Below are positions 11,561 through 23,173 of a stretch of 64,000 bases of DNA, piece by piece. The notes beneath the pieces were generated by a model. It saw only the letters and a program-made list of their open reading frames with translations, had not been told where the DNA came from and did no database searches. Where the stretch lies: contig OX485806.1 of NCBI GenBank assembly GCA_950295325.1, positions 43,891,169 to 43,955,168 on the forward strand. The letters run 5' to 3'. The DNA comes from Polytrichum commune (lineage: Eukaryota > Streptophyta > Polytrichopsida > Polytrichales > Polytrichaceae). Positions within the stretch are counted from its first letter, which is position 1, and each line of letters opens with the position of its first letter. The translations under genes were made by a program, and so were the position numbers.

Positions 11561-12547
11561 GGAAACAAGAGAACGTAGACATTGAAGAATGGAATTCGGG
11601 GGTTTGTCTGGAACTCGGGGAGTTCACTGCGATAATATTAGAAAACAACGTGCGGGAAAATATAGGGTAATTTATATTCACAAAAGGAAAAACTTAGAAT
11701 TTTCTTAGAAGTAATATAGGTGAGTATGTATGATAAAATTTGTATTATAAATAATATAGGCTTGATACAAATAACGCATATTTTTAAAATATTTGTAAAA
11801 ATATACCGTAGGATTTAAGGATCCTAGGTTTTTTTTAATAGGGTGTCCTTTGTGTTCAGAGGCGGGAAGATTTTGGATGAAAAACTATGTCGATTCAGTT
11901 GAAAAAATGGGATGAAAGATTGATGAGGACGGCTGACGGATTAGGGTTTAGGAAACATTGGGGGAGAACATTGCTGGAGGATTAGGTTTTGAGAGTTTTT
12001 TTTCACCATTCTGAGAGGTGGGGTTTGCAGGTGGCCTATGCAAGTCTCTCTCTCTCTCTCTCTCTCTACTTTGAGTGGAGATCGAATCTTCATAATGACC
12101 ACACAAGTCCAACTTTTGAACTCGTGCTTGCATGTAGGTCCCATTTCACTCCCAAATCCTGAGTCCAGACCGTCGGTTGCCCTCTGCTTGTTGTTGGTGT
12201 TTTGAGTGTTTTTTTTTTTACACTCAGTATCGTTGTGTTTAATTGTGCGTGTAACTTGATTGAAAAACATGGGCTAATTTTGTTGTTTGAAACTGCTTAT
12301 GAACACTCTTAATGTAAAAGCTTGTTGTGCCTTGGATTTTGGTGACTTAGTACTTTGAATGCTCTTAAACCCTTTGGAGCAAAATCAAATAATTGTAATG
12401 AACATACCTAGCTTAAAATTAAAGCTTCATCAAATTTAAAAGTAATTATAGGGTCGTTTAAAAAACAAGAAATTAGCAAATTATATAATAATACGGTACA
12501 AAAAATTAAGGATGGATAATTAAATACCCCTTGAATAAATACCCTTG
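11561..12547. other. AT-rich stretch with CT microsatellite
   Basis: There is no supported gene. A (TC)n tract lies at about 12045-12068. A 15-bp inverted pair (AGTGAACTCCCCGAG at about 12579 and its complement near 11613-11627) brackets the stretch. It could be the intron joining the ORF at 13132-12548 to the MULE-like gene, but no donor/acceptor pair with certain phase was found. Confidence 0.4.
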
Positions 12548-13132
12548 TCACGCACGTGTATACATATATACATGTCTAGTGAACTCCCCGAGGTCTGGAA
12601 AGGGAGGAAGAGGAGACGGAGGTGGCGGGGTAACAAAGGTGGAACGGACGGAGGATGGGGATGGCTTGTGAATGGGAGTGGAAACGGGGGGATCATCACC
12701 CTCGGAGGAATCGGAAAGATGTATGACAGTCTGCGTACCGGGTTCAGTCTTAACTTTGACCAAGGGAGGAGTATTGAAAGTGGACGCAGAGGAATGGGGA
12801 GGGGTACGGATATTCGTGGATACATTCGTGCAAGGACATGGGAGTCCGTACACCCTGTATTTACCAGCGCAGAGTTCCCACATTGACGATCCGCTGTCGG
12901 CAACCCTAGGATTCTCACGCATGGTCAATGACAAAAGAGAAGTAGCAGTATCATAAATCTCGCGCTCGACCCATATTGTAGTGTTTTGCAACGAAAACCT
13001 GATACTAAGGTCTAGGGAAGAGATAGATGCAAATCCGTTCGCATCTATGGGAAAAAGAAGGGGGATCCCCACGCCAGTGGCACGGAGCTCAACCATCTCC
13101 GACACACATGGAGTTGTGGATGAGGAAGCCAT
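12548..13132 (-). CDS. Unrecognised hydrophilic protein or first exon
   Basis: An ATG at 13132 opens 194 codons. The first ~100 residues look globular, with a Cys/Trp patch (SSMWELCAGKYRVYGLPCPC). The rest is Ser/Thr/Pro-rich with acidic runs and a proline-rich end (VTPPPPSPLPPFPDLG). No family is recognised. The last ten codons read through sequence that looks intronic, so a splice donor may lie near 12570. The ORF starts 206 bp from the ATG of the large plus-strand gene and points the other way, so the two could share a promoter. It may be the 5' exon of the MULE-like gene. Confidence 0.45.
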   Translation of the reverse strand: MASSSTTPCVSEMVELRATGVGIPLLFPIDANGFASISSLDLSIRFSLQNTTIWVEREIYDTATSLLSLTMRENPRVADSGSSMWELCAGKYRVYGLPCPCTNVSTNIRTPPHSSASTFNTPPLVKVKTEPGTQTVIHLSDSSEGDDPPVSTPIHKPSPSSVRSTFVTPPPPSPLPPFPDLGEFTRHVYMYTRA

Positions 13133-13338
13133 GGACAAAGACAGGGACGAATAATAGAAAAATCCAAATAAGGAAAACGAGGCAAGGCTAACAGAGAATT
13201 GTAAACCCTAAACGTTGAACAGTGGTACTATAAAGGTAAGAGAAGGTCGGGGAAGGGTCATTTAGTGAGAGAAGTAAAGGGATGCCCAGAGAGTAGAGAG
13301 CGCAAAAGAGAGGAAGAAAGGGGAGCTTGAACACACAC
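13133..13338. promoter_or_regulatory. Putative bidirectional promoter between divergent ORFs
   Basis: Only 206 bp separate the two start codons. The interval is purine-rich on the plus strand (repeated gagaga/aaagag) and no clear TATA box was recognised. The call rests on the head-to-head arrangement alone. Confidence 0.35.
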
Positions 13339-13668
13339 ATGAAAGAACCAGACCAAAATACAGTCTCCACAATTGATCCAGGAAAGAAGCGAAAGATGAG
13401 AAAGGGAGGGACGAGTTTTAGCACTTCGAAACAGAGGAGACGGAGAGAACTAAAGAAGAAGAAGGAAACGTGCATAGAAGGAAGAGGGACCCCATCAGAC
13501 TCGCAAAATACTTGTGGAGGGGACAAAGGAGGGTTGAATCTGCAGTCGATAGACAAAGAAGTGGAGGACAATGGTTCACAAGCACCATCTATGGCAGAGA
13601 ACGAGCATCCGAACAGTTCAAATCAGAGCGGGTCCTGCGAGGAGAGAAGGGAGAATTCGATGAATACC
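13339..13668 (+). CDS. Exon 1 of the ParB-like gene (basic N-terminus)
   Basis: It has 110 codons from the ATG at 13339. The product has clustered Lys/Arg (GKKRKMRKGG and KQRRRRELKKKK) followed by an acidic, Ser/Asn-rich stretch. The exon ends NSMNT at a textbook donor, GTAAGT, at 13669. Phase 0 matches exon 2 (VSQFMDLIL at 20311). The 6.6-kb distance makes the link inferential. Without it, translation could begin at the in-frame ATG at 20323. Confidence 0.55.
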
Positions 13669-13984
13669 GTAAGTTTGTCGTAAGCTTATATGCAAAAGGG
13701 GTACTTCAAGATTTAGGTTTATGGGAATATGAAACAGTAATTTCAATTCTCTAAATATGGGAGAGAACTTGCAAAGAATAGGACAAGCAATATATGGAAA
13801 GGGATAAGGAAATAAGAAGGAGCCTTGAGTGGGAGACATGCGCCTGGGTGGGATTGACACCCACCTGCCTGTATTATAGGAAAGACCTTAGTTCGTTATG
13901 GAATAGAGAAAGACCCTCTCGGATCCGAGAGGTTCTTTCATTGAGGGCTTGAGGACTACATTGTGAATTCAAGGTTGTATATGT

Positions 13985-14420
13985 TCAATTGTGTCCACTA
14001 GTACGGTTCATAGTGCCGGAAAGGACCTAAGGACTAGATATTGAATTGAAGGTAGTGTACGTTGTATGAGTAGATAGGGAAAAATTGTGTCCACTAACTC
14101 GGTTCATAGTGCCGGGAAGGACCTAAGGACTAGATTTTGAATTGAAGGTAGGGTACGTTATATGAGTAGATAGGGAAAACTTGTGTCCACTAGTTCGGTT
14201 CATAGTGTCGGAAAGGACATAAGGACTAGATATTGAATTGAAGGTAGTGTATGTTGTATGAGTAGATAGGGCAAACTTGGGGGCACTAGTTCGGTTGATA
14301 GTGCCGGAAAGGACATAAGGACTACATTTTGAATTGAAGGTAGTGTATGTTGTACGAGTAGATAAGGTAAACTTGGGTGCACTAGTTCGGTTGATAGTGC
14401 CGGCTAGGCCATAAGGAATA
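13985..14420. repeat. ~96-bp tandem repeat in intron 1
   Basis: Four to five units each contain 'gtgtccact', 'cggttcatagtgccgg' and 'gactagat.ttgaattgaagg'. The gtgtccact word starts at 13991, 14087 and 14183, a 96-bp period. It abuts the 139-bp array and shares loose words with it ('ggactag', 'gtgtatgtt'). Confidence 0.75.
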
Positions 14421-14727
14421 GTTTCCGAATTGAGGTATAGGGTTTTTGAATTGAATACATATCACTTGTGTGGTGTAGCTCGGCATAGTTGTTGAGGTGA
14501 ATGTTGTGAGGCATGTATGTGTAGCAAGGGTTCACTTGTCTATGTCATTATGGCTTATAGTTAGTCGGCCATGAGGACCAGGTAGGCCATGAGGACTAGT
14601 TTTTCAATTGAGGGTTAGGGTTTTGAATTGAGAAGCTCGTGTGGACAAGCTCGGCTAGGTATTGGGAGGCGGGCAAGAGACCAGAAATGGAGGTGAATGC
14701 CGTGAACTACATATTCCTTATGTGTTA

Positions 14728-16918
14728 GGAATAGGACCCTCTCGGATCCGAGAGGGTCATTGATGTTTCCTCCTAATGGCCAGATTTTGATTGAAATGAT
14801 TTGAGGCATGTATGTTTAAGTGTATGTTAGATATGTTCTCGGTTTCGGCCTTGTTGTGTATGGCTCGGTAGGACCCTCTCAGATCGGAGAGGGTCAAGGA
14901 GAAGGGCTTTGGAGGGCCAGATTCCGATTGAAATGATTTGAGGCATGAATGTTTAAGTGTATGTTTGATATGTAATCTGTTTCGGCCTAGTTACGTATGG
15001 GCTGGGGTAGGACCCTCTCGGATCCGAGAGGGTCATCGGGTAGTGCTCTGAAGGGCCTGATTTTCATTGAAATGACATGAGGCATATATGTTTAAGTGTA
15101 TGTTTGATATAATTTTTGTGTCGGCCTAGTTATGTATGGGCTGGGGTAGGATCCTCTCGGATCCAAGAGGGTCATCGGGTAGTGCTTTGAAAGGCCTGAT
15201 TTTGATTGAAATGATTTCAAGCATGTATGTCTAAATGTATGTTTGATATGTTTTATGTTTCGGACTTGTTGTGTATGGGTTGGGGTAGGACCCTCTCGGA
15301 TCCAAGTGGGTCATCGGGTAGTGCTATGAAGGGCCAAATTTGGATTGAAATGATATGAGGCATGTATGGTGAAGTGTATGTTTGATATGTTTTATGTTTA
15401 GGCCTTGTTGTGTATGGGCTGGGGTAGGGCCGTCTCGGATCCGAAAGGGTCATCAGGTAGTGCTATGAAGGGCCAGATTAGGATTGAAATGATATGAGGC
15501 ATGTATGTTGAAGTTTATGTTTCATATGTTTTCTGTTTCGGCCTAGTTATGGATGGGCTGGGGTAGGACCCTCTCGGATCCGAGAGGATCCGAGAGGATC
15601 AAGGAGTAGGGCTATGAATGGCCATATTTTGATTGAAATGATTTGAGGCATGTATGTTTAAGTGTATGTTTGATATGTTTTATGTTTCGGCCTTGTTGTG
15701 TATGGGCTGGGGTAGGACCCTCTCGGATCCGAGAGGGTCATGGAATAGGGCTTTGAAGGGCCAGATTTTGATTGAAATGATTTGAGGCATGTATGTTTAA
15801 GTGTATGTTTGATATGTTTTATGTTTCTGCCTTGTTGTGTATGGGCTGGGGTAGGACCCTCTCGGATCCGAGAGGGTCATGGAATAGGGCTTTGAAGGGC
15901 CAGATTTTGATTGAAATGTTCAAGACATATATGTTTAAGTGTATGTTTGATATGTTTTATGTTTCGGCCTAGTTATGGATGGGCTAGGGTAGGACCTTCT
16001 CAGATCCGAGAGGGTCATGGAATAGGGCTTTGAAGGGCCAGATTTTGATTGAAATGTTCAAGGCATGTATGTTTAAGTGTATGTTTGATATAATTTTTGT
16101 GTCGGCTTAGTTATGTATGGGCTCGGGAAGGACCGTCTCGGATCCGAGAGGGTCAAGGAGTAGGGCTATGAATGGCCAGATTTTGATTGAAATGATTTGA
16201 GGCATGTATGTTTAAGTGTATGTTTGATATAATTTTTGTGTCGGCCTAGTTATGTATGGGTTCGGGAAGGACCCTCTCGGATCCGAGAGGGTCAAGGAGT
16301 AGGGCTATGAATGGCCAGATTTTGATTGAAATGATTTGAGGCATGTATGTTTAAGTGTATGTTTGATATAATTTTTGTGTCGGCCTAGTTATGTATGGGC
16401 TCGGGAAGGACCCTCTCGGATCCGGGAGGGTCAAGGAACAGGGCTTTGAAGGGCCAGATTTTGATTGAAATGATTTGAGGCATGTATGTTTAAGTGTATG
16501 TTTGATATGTTTTATGTTTCTGCCTTGTTGTGTATGGGCTGGGGTAGGACCCTCTCGGATCCGAGAGGGTCATGGAATAGGGCTTTGAAGGGCCAGATTT
16601 TGATTGAAATGTTCAAGGCATATATGTTTAAGTGTATGTTTGATATGTTTTATGTTTCGGCCTAGTTATGGATGGGCTAGGGTAGGACCCTCTCGGATCC
16701 GAGAGGGTCATGGAATAGGGCTTTGAAGGGCCAGATTTTGATTGAAATGTTCAAGGCATGTATGTTTAAGTGTATGTTTGATATAATTTTGTGTCGGCTT
16801 AGTTATGTATGGGCTCGGGAAGGACCCTCTCGGATCCGAGAGGGTCAAGGAGTAGGGCTATGAATGGCCAGATTTTGATTGAAATGATTTGAGGGATGTA
16901 TGTTTAAGTGAATGTTTG
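14728..16918. repeat. 139-bp satellite array, first segment (intron 1)
   Basis: About 16 units of 138-140 bp. Each has a 24-bp perfect or near-perfect palindrome with half GACCCTCTCGGA centred on a BamHI-like GGATCC, then 'gaagggccagattttgattgaaatg', 'gaggcatgtatgtttaagtgtatg' and 'tttcggcctagttatgtatgggct'-type words. Neighbouring units differ by a few substitutions. An earlier isolated palindrome lies near 13914. The array ends at an LTR insertion. Confidence 0.92.
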
Positions 16919-19715
16919 TGTGAGCCCTAAATTGTGCTCACATTGTTCTCTAATCATTAGGAATTGCTAATACCTTGAATATGCGTTTGCTTGAATTATC
17001 TAAAGGTTAAGAAAGGCGAAGGGTCAAAAGCCTTGGTTAGATTAAATTAAAGGGTGAATAAAAGTAATAAAGGTTAAGAAAGGCGAAGAGTAAAAGGCAT
17101 AAGTATTTAAGTGTGAGTTTAGTAAAGAACATATTAAAAACAACCTAGAAATACCAATAGAATAATAGAAGGGGTCATAACAATGACCATTATTGATTGA
17201 ATGATATGTACACGATAGCTCAGGAAGAGGGGTAGGAGCCGGTTGGTTGATACAGTTTTCCTGCCTAGAAATCACTAGCAGCACCAAGTCATGCTTAATA
17301 CACTAAACGGTCAGACGAATTCAACGGGAATCGAACCCGGACCGTCTAAGTGTAATACAAATGTCCTTCCTCAACGAACAAAGGAAACATGACTTGGTGA
17401 CCACAACCACAACAAATCACAACTTATACCATAACACAAACGTGATTACTTGGTAACAACTATGGTGAGTTACTTTTATTTTATTTTATTCTATCTATCT
17501 ATCTATCTATCTATCTATGAGTTTTATTTATCTATGAGTCTAAGGGGAGAAGAAGTCAAGTGAAGAAGAGGGAAAGTGGGTTTGAAAGGGGGAGAGGCCA
17601 AAAGAAAAGGTCTTAACCCGTTTTTTCTCTCGGGCGGCCCGAAAGATGCCGGGCAACCCGGGAAAAAGGTAGAGGTTGGAGTGGTCTCGGGAGGTAGGAG
17701 GTAGAGAGCTCATTATTCATGCCTAGGGGGTAGAGAAGGAGAGAGAGAGGAGTGGGGCGAAGCCCTGCCGCCTTGGGGAGCCTCTGGTAGCATCCTCGCG
17801 AGTGTTGCTGCACAAATTGGTACAAGGAGGACGAAGGAGGGCTTTGGGTTTTCAGCCGAGGGAGGAGCAAGACCGTGGGCGTGCGTTGAAGGTGGAAATG
17901 GGAAGCGGAAGAACCACATGGGAAGTCAAGGCTGCTGGGAGTTCGATGTGGACGGAGGACCTAGCTTGGGGCATCGAATCTGCGGCAATAACTGGTATTT
18001 GTGTAACGGTGAGGGAATGGTCACTAGATGTCGGTTGTCATGATAGGAGATGAGGCCCTGGGTCGTGGATGTAGCTCATGGTGAGGCTAGAAGTGAGAGA
18101 GTCAGGGGAGGAAGGCTTCCCATTGAAAGGGAGATTTCGGTGCGATGATGGTTGAGTAGCGAGAGAAGGAATGGGTGGGTTGCGGTCAGAGGTGACTTGA
18201 ATCCGGAGTGACTCTGCGCATCTGTGAAGTATATTGAAGGGGGTGTTTGGGAAAGCTTGATGGCTATGATGTACCATCATGGACACAAGGATCCTCATGG
18301 TGGTTGCGGTCTGGATCTTGGTATGGGAAGCATGTGTTATCATAACATGAATAAGGAGCGTTTCCTAGGTAGTGTCAGTCGGAGTGGTTGAGAGAGCCCA
18401 AGCGCATTGGTCAAACAATCAGAATGTCATAAATCACCTAAGGAGTAGCCGGTATCGGAGGTTCAGACTGGTCTTCCAAAGGGGGTGGAGATTAATGCAT
18501 GATTAGTAACTGGAAGAGGATTTAAAAACCACTGGTGTTGACTGAGACTGTGTAAGGGTCATGCATTCATGTCTGTTGCAATGTCATTGCAAGCACTACG
18601 AAGCATGACGCGGGTGACGGTGTTCACTCTGCCTCTAGGACAGTAGGGGCATGGATATATTCCGTTGGCACTAGTCTGCATAGTTTTGTTGGTCGGGGTT
18701 TAGTTACAAGAAACGGGAATGTCGCATCAATGAAGATTACTACGCCCGAGTAGTGCCGATTAAGGTTGTGGGAGGCTCAACATGCTGTTCCTTCTTTCAA
18801 AGAACGCCCAAATTAACGAGTAGCGCCGCGGCTGTGAGCAAACCAAGTCTTGAACTGGGTGGATGTGTAAGGTAGGAAGGGAATTCCAGAGGTAAGTGGC
18901 AGTAGACCAAGAGGAGGACGACGGTGAAGTGGCGATCCACTGAGGACCTATGCAATTCTTTGAATCTTCTGGTTGTTCTTCCCTCACTCCCAACTTGTTG
19001 CTTAGAAGTTGTAGGGGCCGCGACCTTACTTAGAATCGGGTTGAGGTTGTGGAACGCTCCGGAGAGTTTCTGTTGTGGGGTGTTGGGTCTTCTTTGCAGG
19101 GGTTGCATCGCCGACTGCCGGGAAGTTGGCTTAAAGGTGCTGGTGTCGGAGAAGGAGTGTGTGGTTAAAGGAGCAGCACTCTGGACCTGGCCGAAATGGA
19201 GTAGTGAGACTCGGTGGTGTCCCGAGGATAGGGGCTGCGGGTGCAGGCTGCAAGCAAGAGTTGGACTGTGGCTGCAGTGGGGGTAAGGGAGAGTCGGCGC
19301 GCGTTGCAGTTCCGGGTCAGTTGTTATTCGAGAGGCATGCAAACTCTCTCACAGGCAGAAGATGGGCTTAGGGTATCTCGGGGGCGATGGGTGGTGAGAC
19401 AGGGGTGTTGTTCACAATTCCTTAAGCAAATAGTAGAAACTAAGGGGTAGTTCAATTGTGGTAATAGTAAGAGTAGTACAAGCAAAAGCAGGGCATAATT
19501 GTGAAGCTTTGGAAGTAGTGCGAGGCAATAGCATTGTGACTCAAGTGTTTGTGAGCGCTTGAAAGATCTTAATAAAGAAAGAAAGGTGTTATACACACCA
19601 CTTCTCCCAATCCTCTTTCCTTGCGTGCACTTGTTACTTGCATATTTGAATGTAGCCCATGAACCCTCACCCGGACTAGGACGCAATCAAAGGGTGAGGG
19701 GGATTTGGGCTTATA
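16919..19715 (+). mobile_element. LTR-like insertion, family 1 copy 1
   Basis: It begins TGTGAGCCCTAAATT and ends GGGCTTATA. The 5-bp word gtttg flanks both sides (16914-16918 and 19716-19720), and the flanking array is otherwise continuous across it. Close to the 3' end it has CACCCGGACTAGGACGC, shared with copies 2 and 3. The 5-bp duplication and TG start suggest a solo LTR or TRIM-like retroelement. At 2.8 kb it is longer than the other copies, so it may hold a further insertion. It contains a (TCTA)n tract near 17490-17518 and a tRNA-like hairpin near 17283-17400. Its GC-rich ORFs (for example 19342-18797) show no domain. Confidence 0.75.
17283..17400 (-). other. Hairpin with tRNA T-arm-like loop
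   Basis: The arms CACCAAGTCATG and CATGACTTGGTG enclose a second inverted pair (GACCGTCTAAGTGTA with a near complement). In the loop the minus strand reads CCGGGTTCGATTCCCG, identical in form to a tRNA T-arm and containing a pol III B-box (GGTTCGATTCC). No acceptor stem or anticodon arm fits a complete tRNA. Confidence 0.45.
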
Positions 19716-20259
19716 GTTTGATATAATTTTTGTGTCGGCCTAGTTATGTATGGGCTAAGGTACGACCCTCTCGGATCCGAGAGGGTCGAAGAGTAGGGCT
19801 ATGAATGGCCAGATTTTGATTGAAATGATTTGAGGCATGTATGTTTAAGTGTATGTTTGATATGTTTTATGTTTCGGCCTTGTTGTGTATGGGTTGGGGT
19901 AGGACCCTCTCGGATTCGAGAGGGTCATCGGGTAGTGCTATGAATGGCCAAATTTGGATTGAAATGATATGAGGCATGTATGTTGAAGTTTATGTTTCAT
20001 ATGTTTTTTGTTTCGGCCTAGTTATGGATGGGCTAGGGTAGGACCCTCTCGGATCCGAGAGGGTCAAGGAGTAGGGCTTTGAAGGGCCAGATTTTGATTG
20101 AAATGTTTAAAGCATGTATGTTTAATTGTATGTTTCATATGTTTTATGTGTCGGTCTAGATATGTATGGGCTAGGGAAGGACCGTCTCGGATCCGAGAGG
20201 GTCAAGGAGTAGGCCTATGAATGGCCAGATTTTGATTGCAATGTTCAAGGCATGTATGA
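19716..20259. repeat. 139-bp satellite array, second segment (intron 1)
   Basis: About four units continue the array after the LTR insertion, with palindromes near 19765, 19903, 20041 and 20180. The array stops in mid-unit about 50 bp before exon 2. Confidence 0.9.
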
Positions 20260-20498
20260 AATGACATTTGGATCAGATTATGACTTCAATGTTCTCTTGC
20301 ATTTGTGTAGGTTTCACAATTCATGGATCTTATTCTATCGGTGGATCCCTCAGGGGATGACCATAACGTTCTTCTGGTATGATCTTAAGCCACTGCCTCC
20401 CTCCTTGAGTTTTTCGTCGTATCCCAAACGTGGCCTCGCTTTCATTGTATTTTCAATATTTTTCGCATTACCTTATGTTTTTATGGTTGCCCTTGTAG

Positions 20499-21366
20499 AA
20501 TGATGCACCAGTTGCATCTGACTCTTTGCGTCCTCTTGATGAGTCCAACCCAGAAGAGACTGAGCTCTTGATTCGGAGATCACAAAAAGAAGACTCTAAT
20601 GCTATCATTCACCGGGTTCGAATGAAACCTTTTCATAAGTCGCGTTTCTCTATCCCTTTGTGGCGCTTGCGATGTCTTCCACTTGTTCGTCCCATCAACG
20701 AGGTTGATGTTGCTCGGTTGGAAAATGAGTTCGTCATGGGTTACTGTGACGGTGACCGAGCCTTGTATGTCTCTCCCTACAACAACCTCAATGAGGAACT
20801 CCATGTCTCCGATGACATCCACAATTCTTGGAGTTCATTATGGCAAGAGGCCAATGAGGAATTCGACACCATGCTCCAAAATGACCCTGACCTTGAACAC
20901 CTTTCTAGAAAGATGTTCTACTTGTGGGAAGGGAACCACCGTTTGTCGGCTTGGTGGAGGCACATTAATAAACATCATTCGCTGGATAAAAATTGGCATA
21001 TCTCTGTTCACTGTATTGTCATGGATCCAAGGAATTCCACCGCCGTCTTCTTGAATGCCATGAATGACATCAATTGGTAAGTTTACTTTTTCTTTCCCTT
21101 TTTTCTTTCCCTTTTCCGGTTTCCTTTTATGTTTCACTTTTTTTTGGACCCTCATTACTCCGTCTTTTAGGTCCACGAAGCACGATCATATTAAGGACAA
21201 CCTCCCTGCCAAATTGCTTCGCATTCGTACATTTGGAAAAATGAAGCTTGAGGATTTCAAGGACCTCATTTCGGTTGACGACTACAAGATGTGCGAGGCT
21301 AAGATGGAGAAGATTCCTACTTGGTATCCCCTCACATTGGATGTCTTCGTCAAGTTCTTGTACAAG
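20499..21366 (+). CDS. Exons 3-4: ParB-like domain
   Basis: Exon 3 (20499-21076) and exon 4 (21171-21366) encode CLPLVRPINEVDVARLE, then a variable segment, then FYLWEGNHRLSAWWRHI and HISVHCIVMD. This order, a 'P...I..V..L' strand, a 'dGnHRl.A' loop and a final hydrophobic strand, is that of ParB-N/sulfiredoxin-like domains, where the GNHR loop binds nucleotide or phosphate. The donor is GTAAGT and the acceptor TTTTAG. In bacteria and phages ParB-like domains are often fused to DNA methyltransferases. The domain call is from motif pattern only. Confidence 0.6.
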
Positions 21367-21446
21367 GTAATATTTCTCCTTACTCTAGTTTTTCCCTTTC
21401 TCATGTTTTGTGAATTAATCCTTACCCACATTTATGTTTGTTTTAG

Positions 21447-23084
21447 AGAGAGATCTCGAATTCGGCGGATACTGCTGCACGGTTATACCGTGAGTCCACT
21501 CCCGAGACTCTTAGATCTGCTACTGGGATTTGGGATGCTATGACAAAAACCCATGATAGATTGATCAAAAGTATTCGATCTTGGAGCTTTGAGAAGTTCA
21601 TTTCAGTCGCCCATAAGGACAACGGCGATGACTTCTTCCAAGAGGTATTCCATGGACCTCTTCAATTTTTGTTTCCCTGTACCTTCATGTTTTTGTGCTT
21701 TTGCTTTATGTATATTCCCTTACATTGCACTATGCATTTTTTCAGATTGACCGTCATTTCTCCACCTTTGTCGTCTCGGATATGACTATTGAGAAACTGC
21801 AAAAGGTGGCAGCTACACATGTAGATGCTTCCTTTAAGGCTAGATGGCTTTGGTGGTGGAATTCCCCCGCCGAGGTCAAAACCAAAAACAAGTTCCCGTC
21901 TTCTCTTTCTCTTCGCGAGAAAACCCTCGATGACTGGCTTCACAAAGCTTCTTTTTGGGCACAGGTGCTCCCATACCTTATACTTTCTGGATTGTGATTT
22001 TGGGTTGTGATGTTGAAATATATTACCTTCTGTGTTGGGTACTTCGTGTTTAGTTAGGCCACATTTCTAACTTCATGTTTTTCTCATCTTAGTTGGAGAA
22101 AGGGGTTGAGGGTGAGATCGCCTCATTTGAAAATGAACTCTCCATCAACATCGACTGGGTTTCTACGGAAGATCTTTTGCAACCTGCTCATTTTGTCGAG
22201 CATTGGAGGCTCATTTTGTGGGACAAGGCTTTTCGAGTGTATTTTGATGACAAGGGACACTTAAAATTCACCAAAGGGCTCGATCTCATGGAGTTCGAGG
22301 AAGGTCCCATAGCTATCAAGCGCGTTGCTTACCGGTATTCATTTTTGTTTTTCTTCTCGCGTTAATATCTTCTTTTATTTTCAACTCCTATTCTTTGTTC
22401 TCATGTTCTCTAATGTGTAGGTACATTCACCGTGAGCTTGTCGTGAAGAATGCTCTTCCTTCTTCGTCCTTGCCGACATTCCTTGACGATTGGATCGATG
22501 ACACCTCAAAGCTTTGTGTGTACACTCCCATGCAACTTGTAAAATTCCCACGCGTGCATTTGGTGGCTGGTGGTTGGTACTTGGATTACTCTCGTGGATT
22601 CGTTCCCGACGTAGAAGAACCCCTCTACGAAAGCCTCGCTTCCTCTACCCCTGAGGTAATTGAATTGGAGGAAGAGCCGAAAGAAGATGAGAATCCCCCT
22701 CCTCCCACCATTGACAAGGTGGTTGCACCGGTGAAGGCCAAGGCCAAAGGCAAGAAAGTGGCCTCCAGGCAAGTCTCCACCAGCTCTTACACAAAGGCCT
22801 CCGTTTGGGGCACTGCAGCTCCAGCTACCACGGTTGTGGGAAGTCCAACGACAACTCCTTCTGCCCCTTCTCGGGACCATGTTCCGTCCCATAGCGTTGT
22901 CACCATTCCATCCGTGCCGCGAAAGAAGAAGGCTGTTGCTCCGAATACCTCCGCAACTTCTTCGGAGAAGTTGTCTTCTCTCTCTTTGATAGAGAATGTC
23001 GACATGGGGGACCTCATAGAAGATCTCATGCGGTCTAAAGTTCCCCCTCCCGCTTACCGCCGCATCCAAGAATTCCTCACTAAG
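21447..23084 (+). CDS. Exons 5-8: linker region of the ParB-like gene
   Basis: Exons at 21447-21644, 21746-21964, 22093-22334 and 22421-23084 are joined by introns of 86-128 bp. Exons 5-7 encode a mostly helical, aromatic-rich stretch (FKARWLWWWNSPAEV, HFVEHWRLILWDKAFRVYF) of unknown fold. Exon 8 starts similarly, then becomes disordered: acidic (ELEEEPKEDENPPPP), Lys/Ala-rich (VKAKAKGKKVA), Ser/Thr-rich, and with a basic patch (PRKKKAVAP). It ends with a short helix before the C-terminal module. No catalytic motif is seen. Confidence 0.6.
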
Positions 23085-23173
23085 GTATATGCAACATTCT
23101 CTTGTTTACCCGTTCTTTCATTCTAATTCAACACTTGTTTTCTTATATTTTTCCTTGGATTTTTGCTTTCCAG

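Noticed and set aside
17283-17400. Functional tRNA gene
   Set aside because: Only a T-arm-like part is present. No acceptor stem, D-arm or anticodon stem fits.
17613-19686. GC-rich ORFs inside the first LTR-like element
   Set aside because: Overlapping frames on both strands have low-complexity products and no conserved block. They are probably non-coding.
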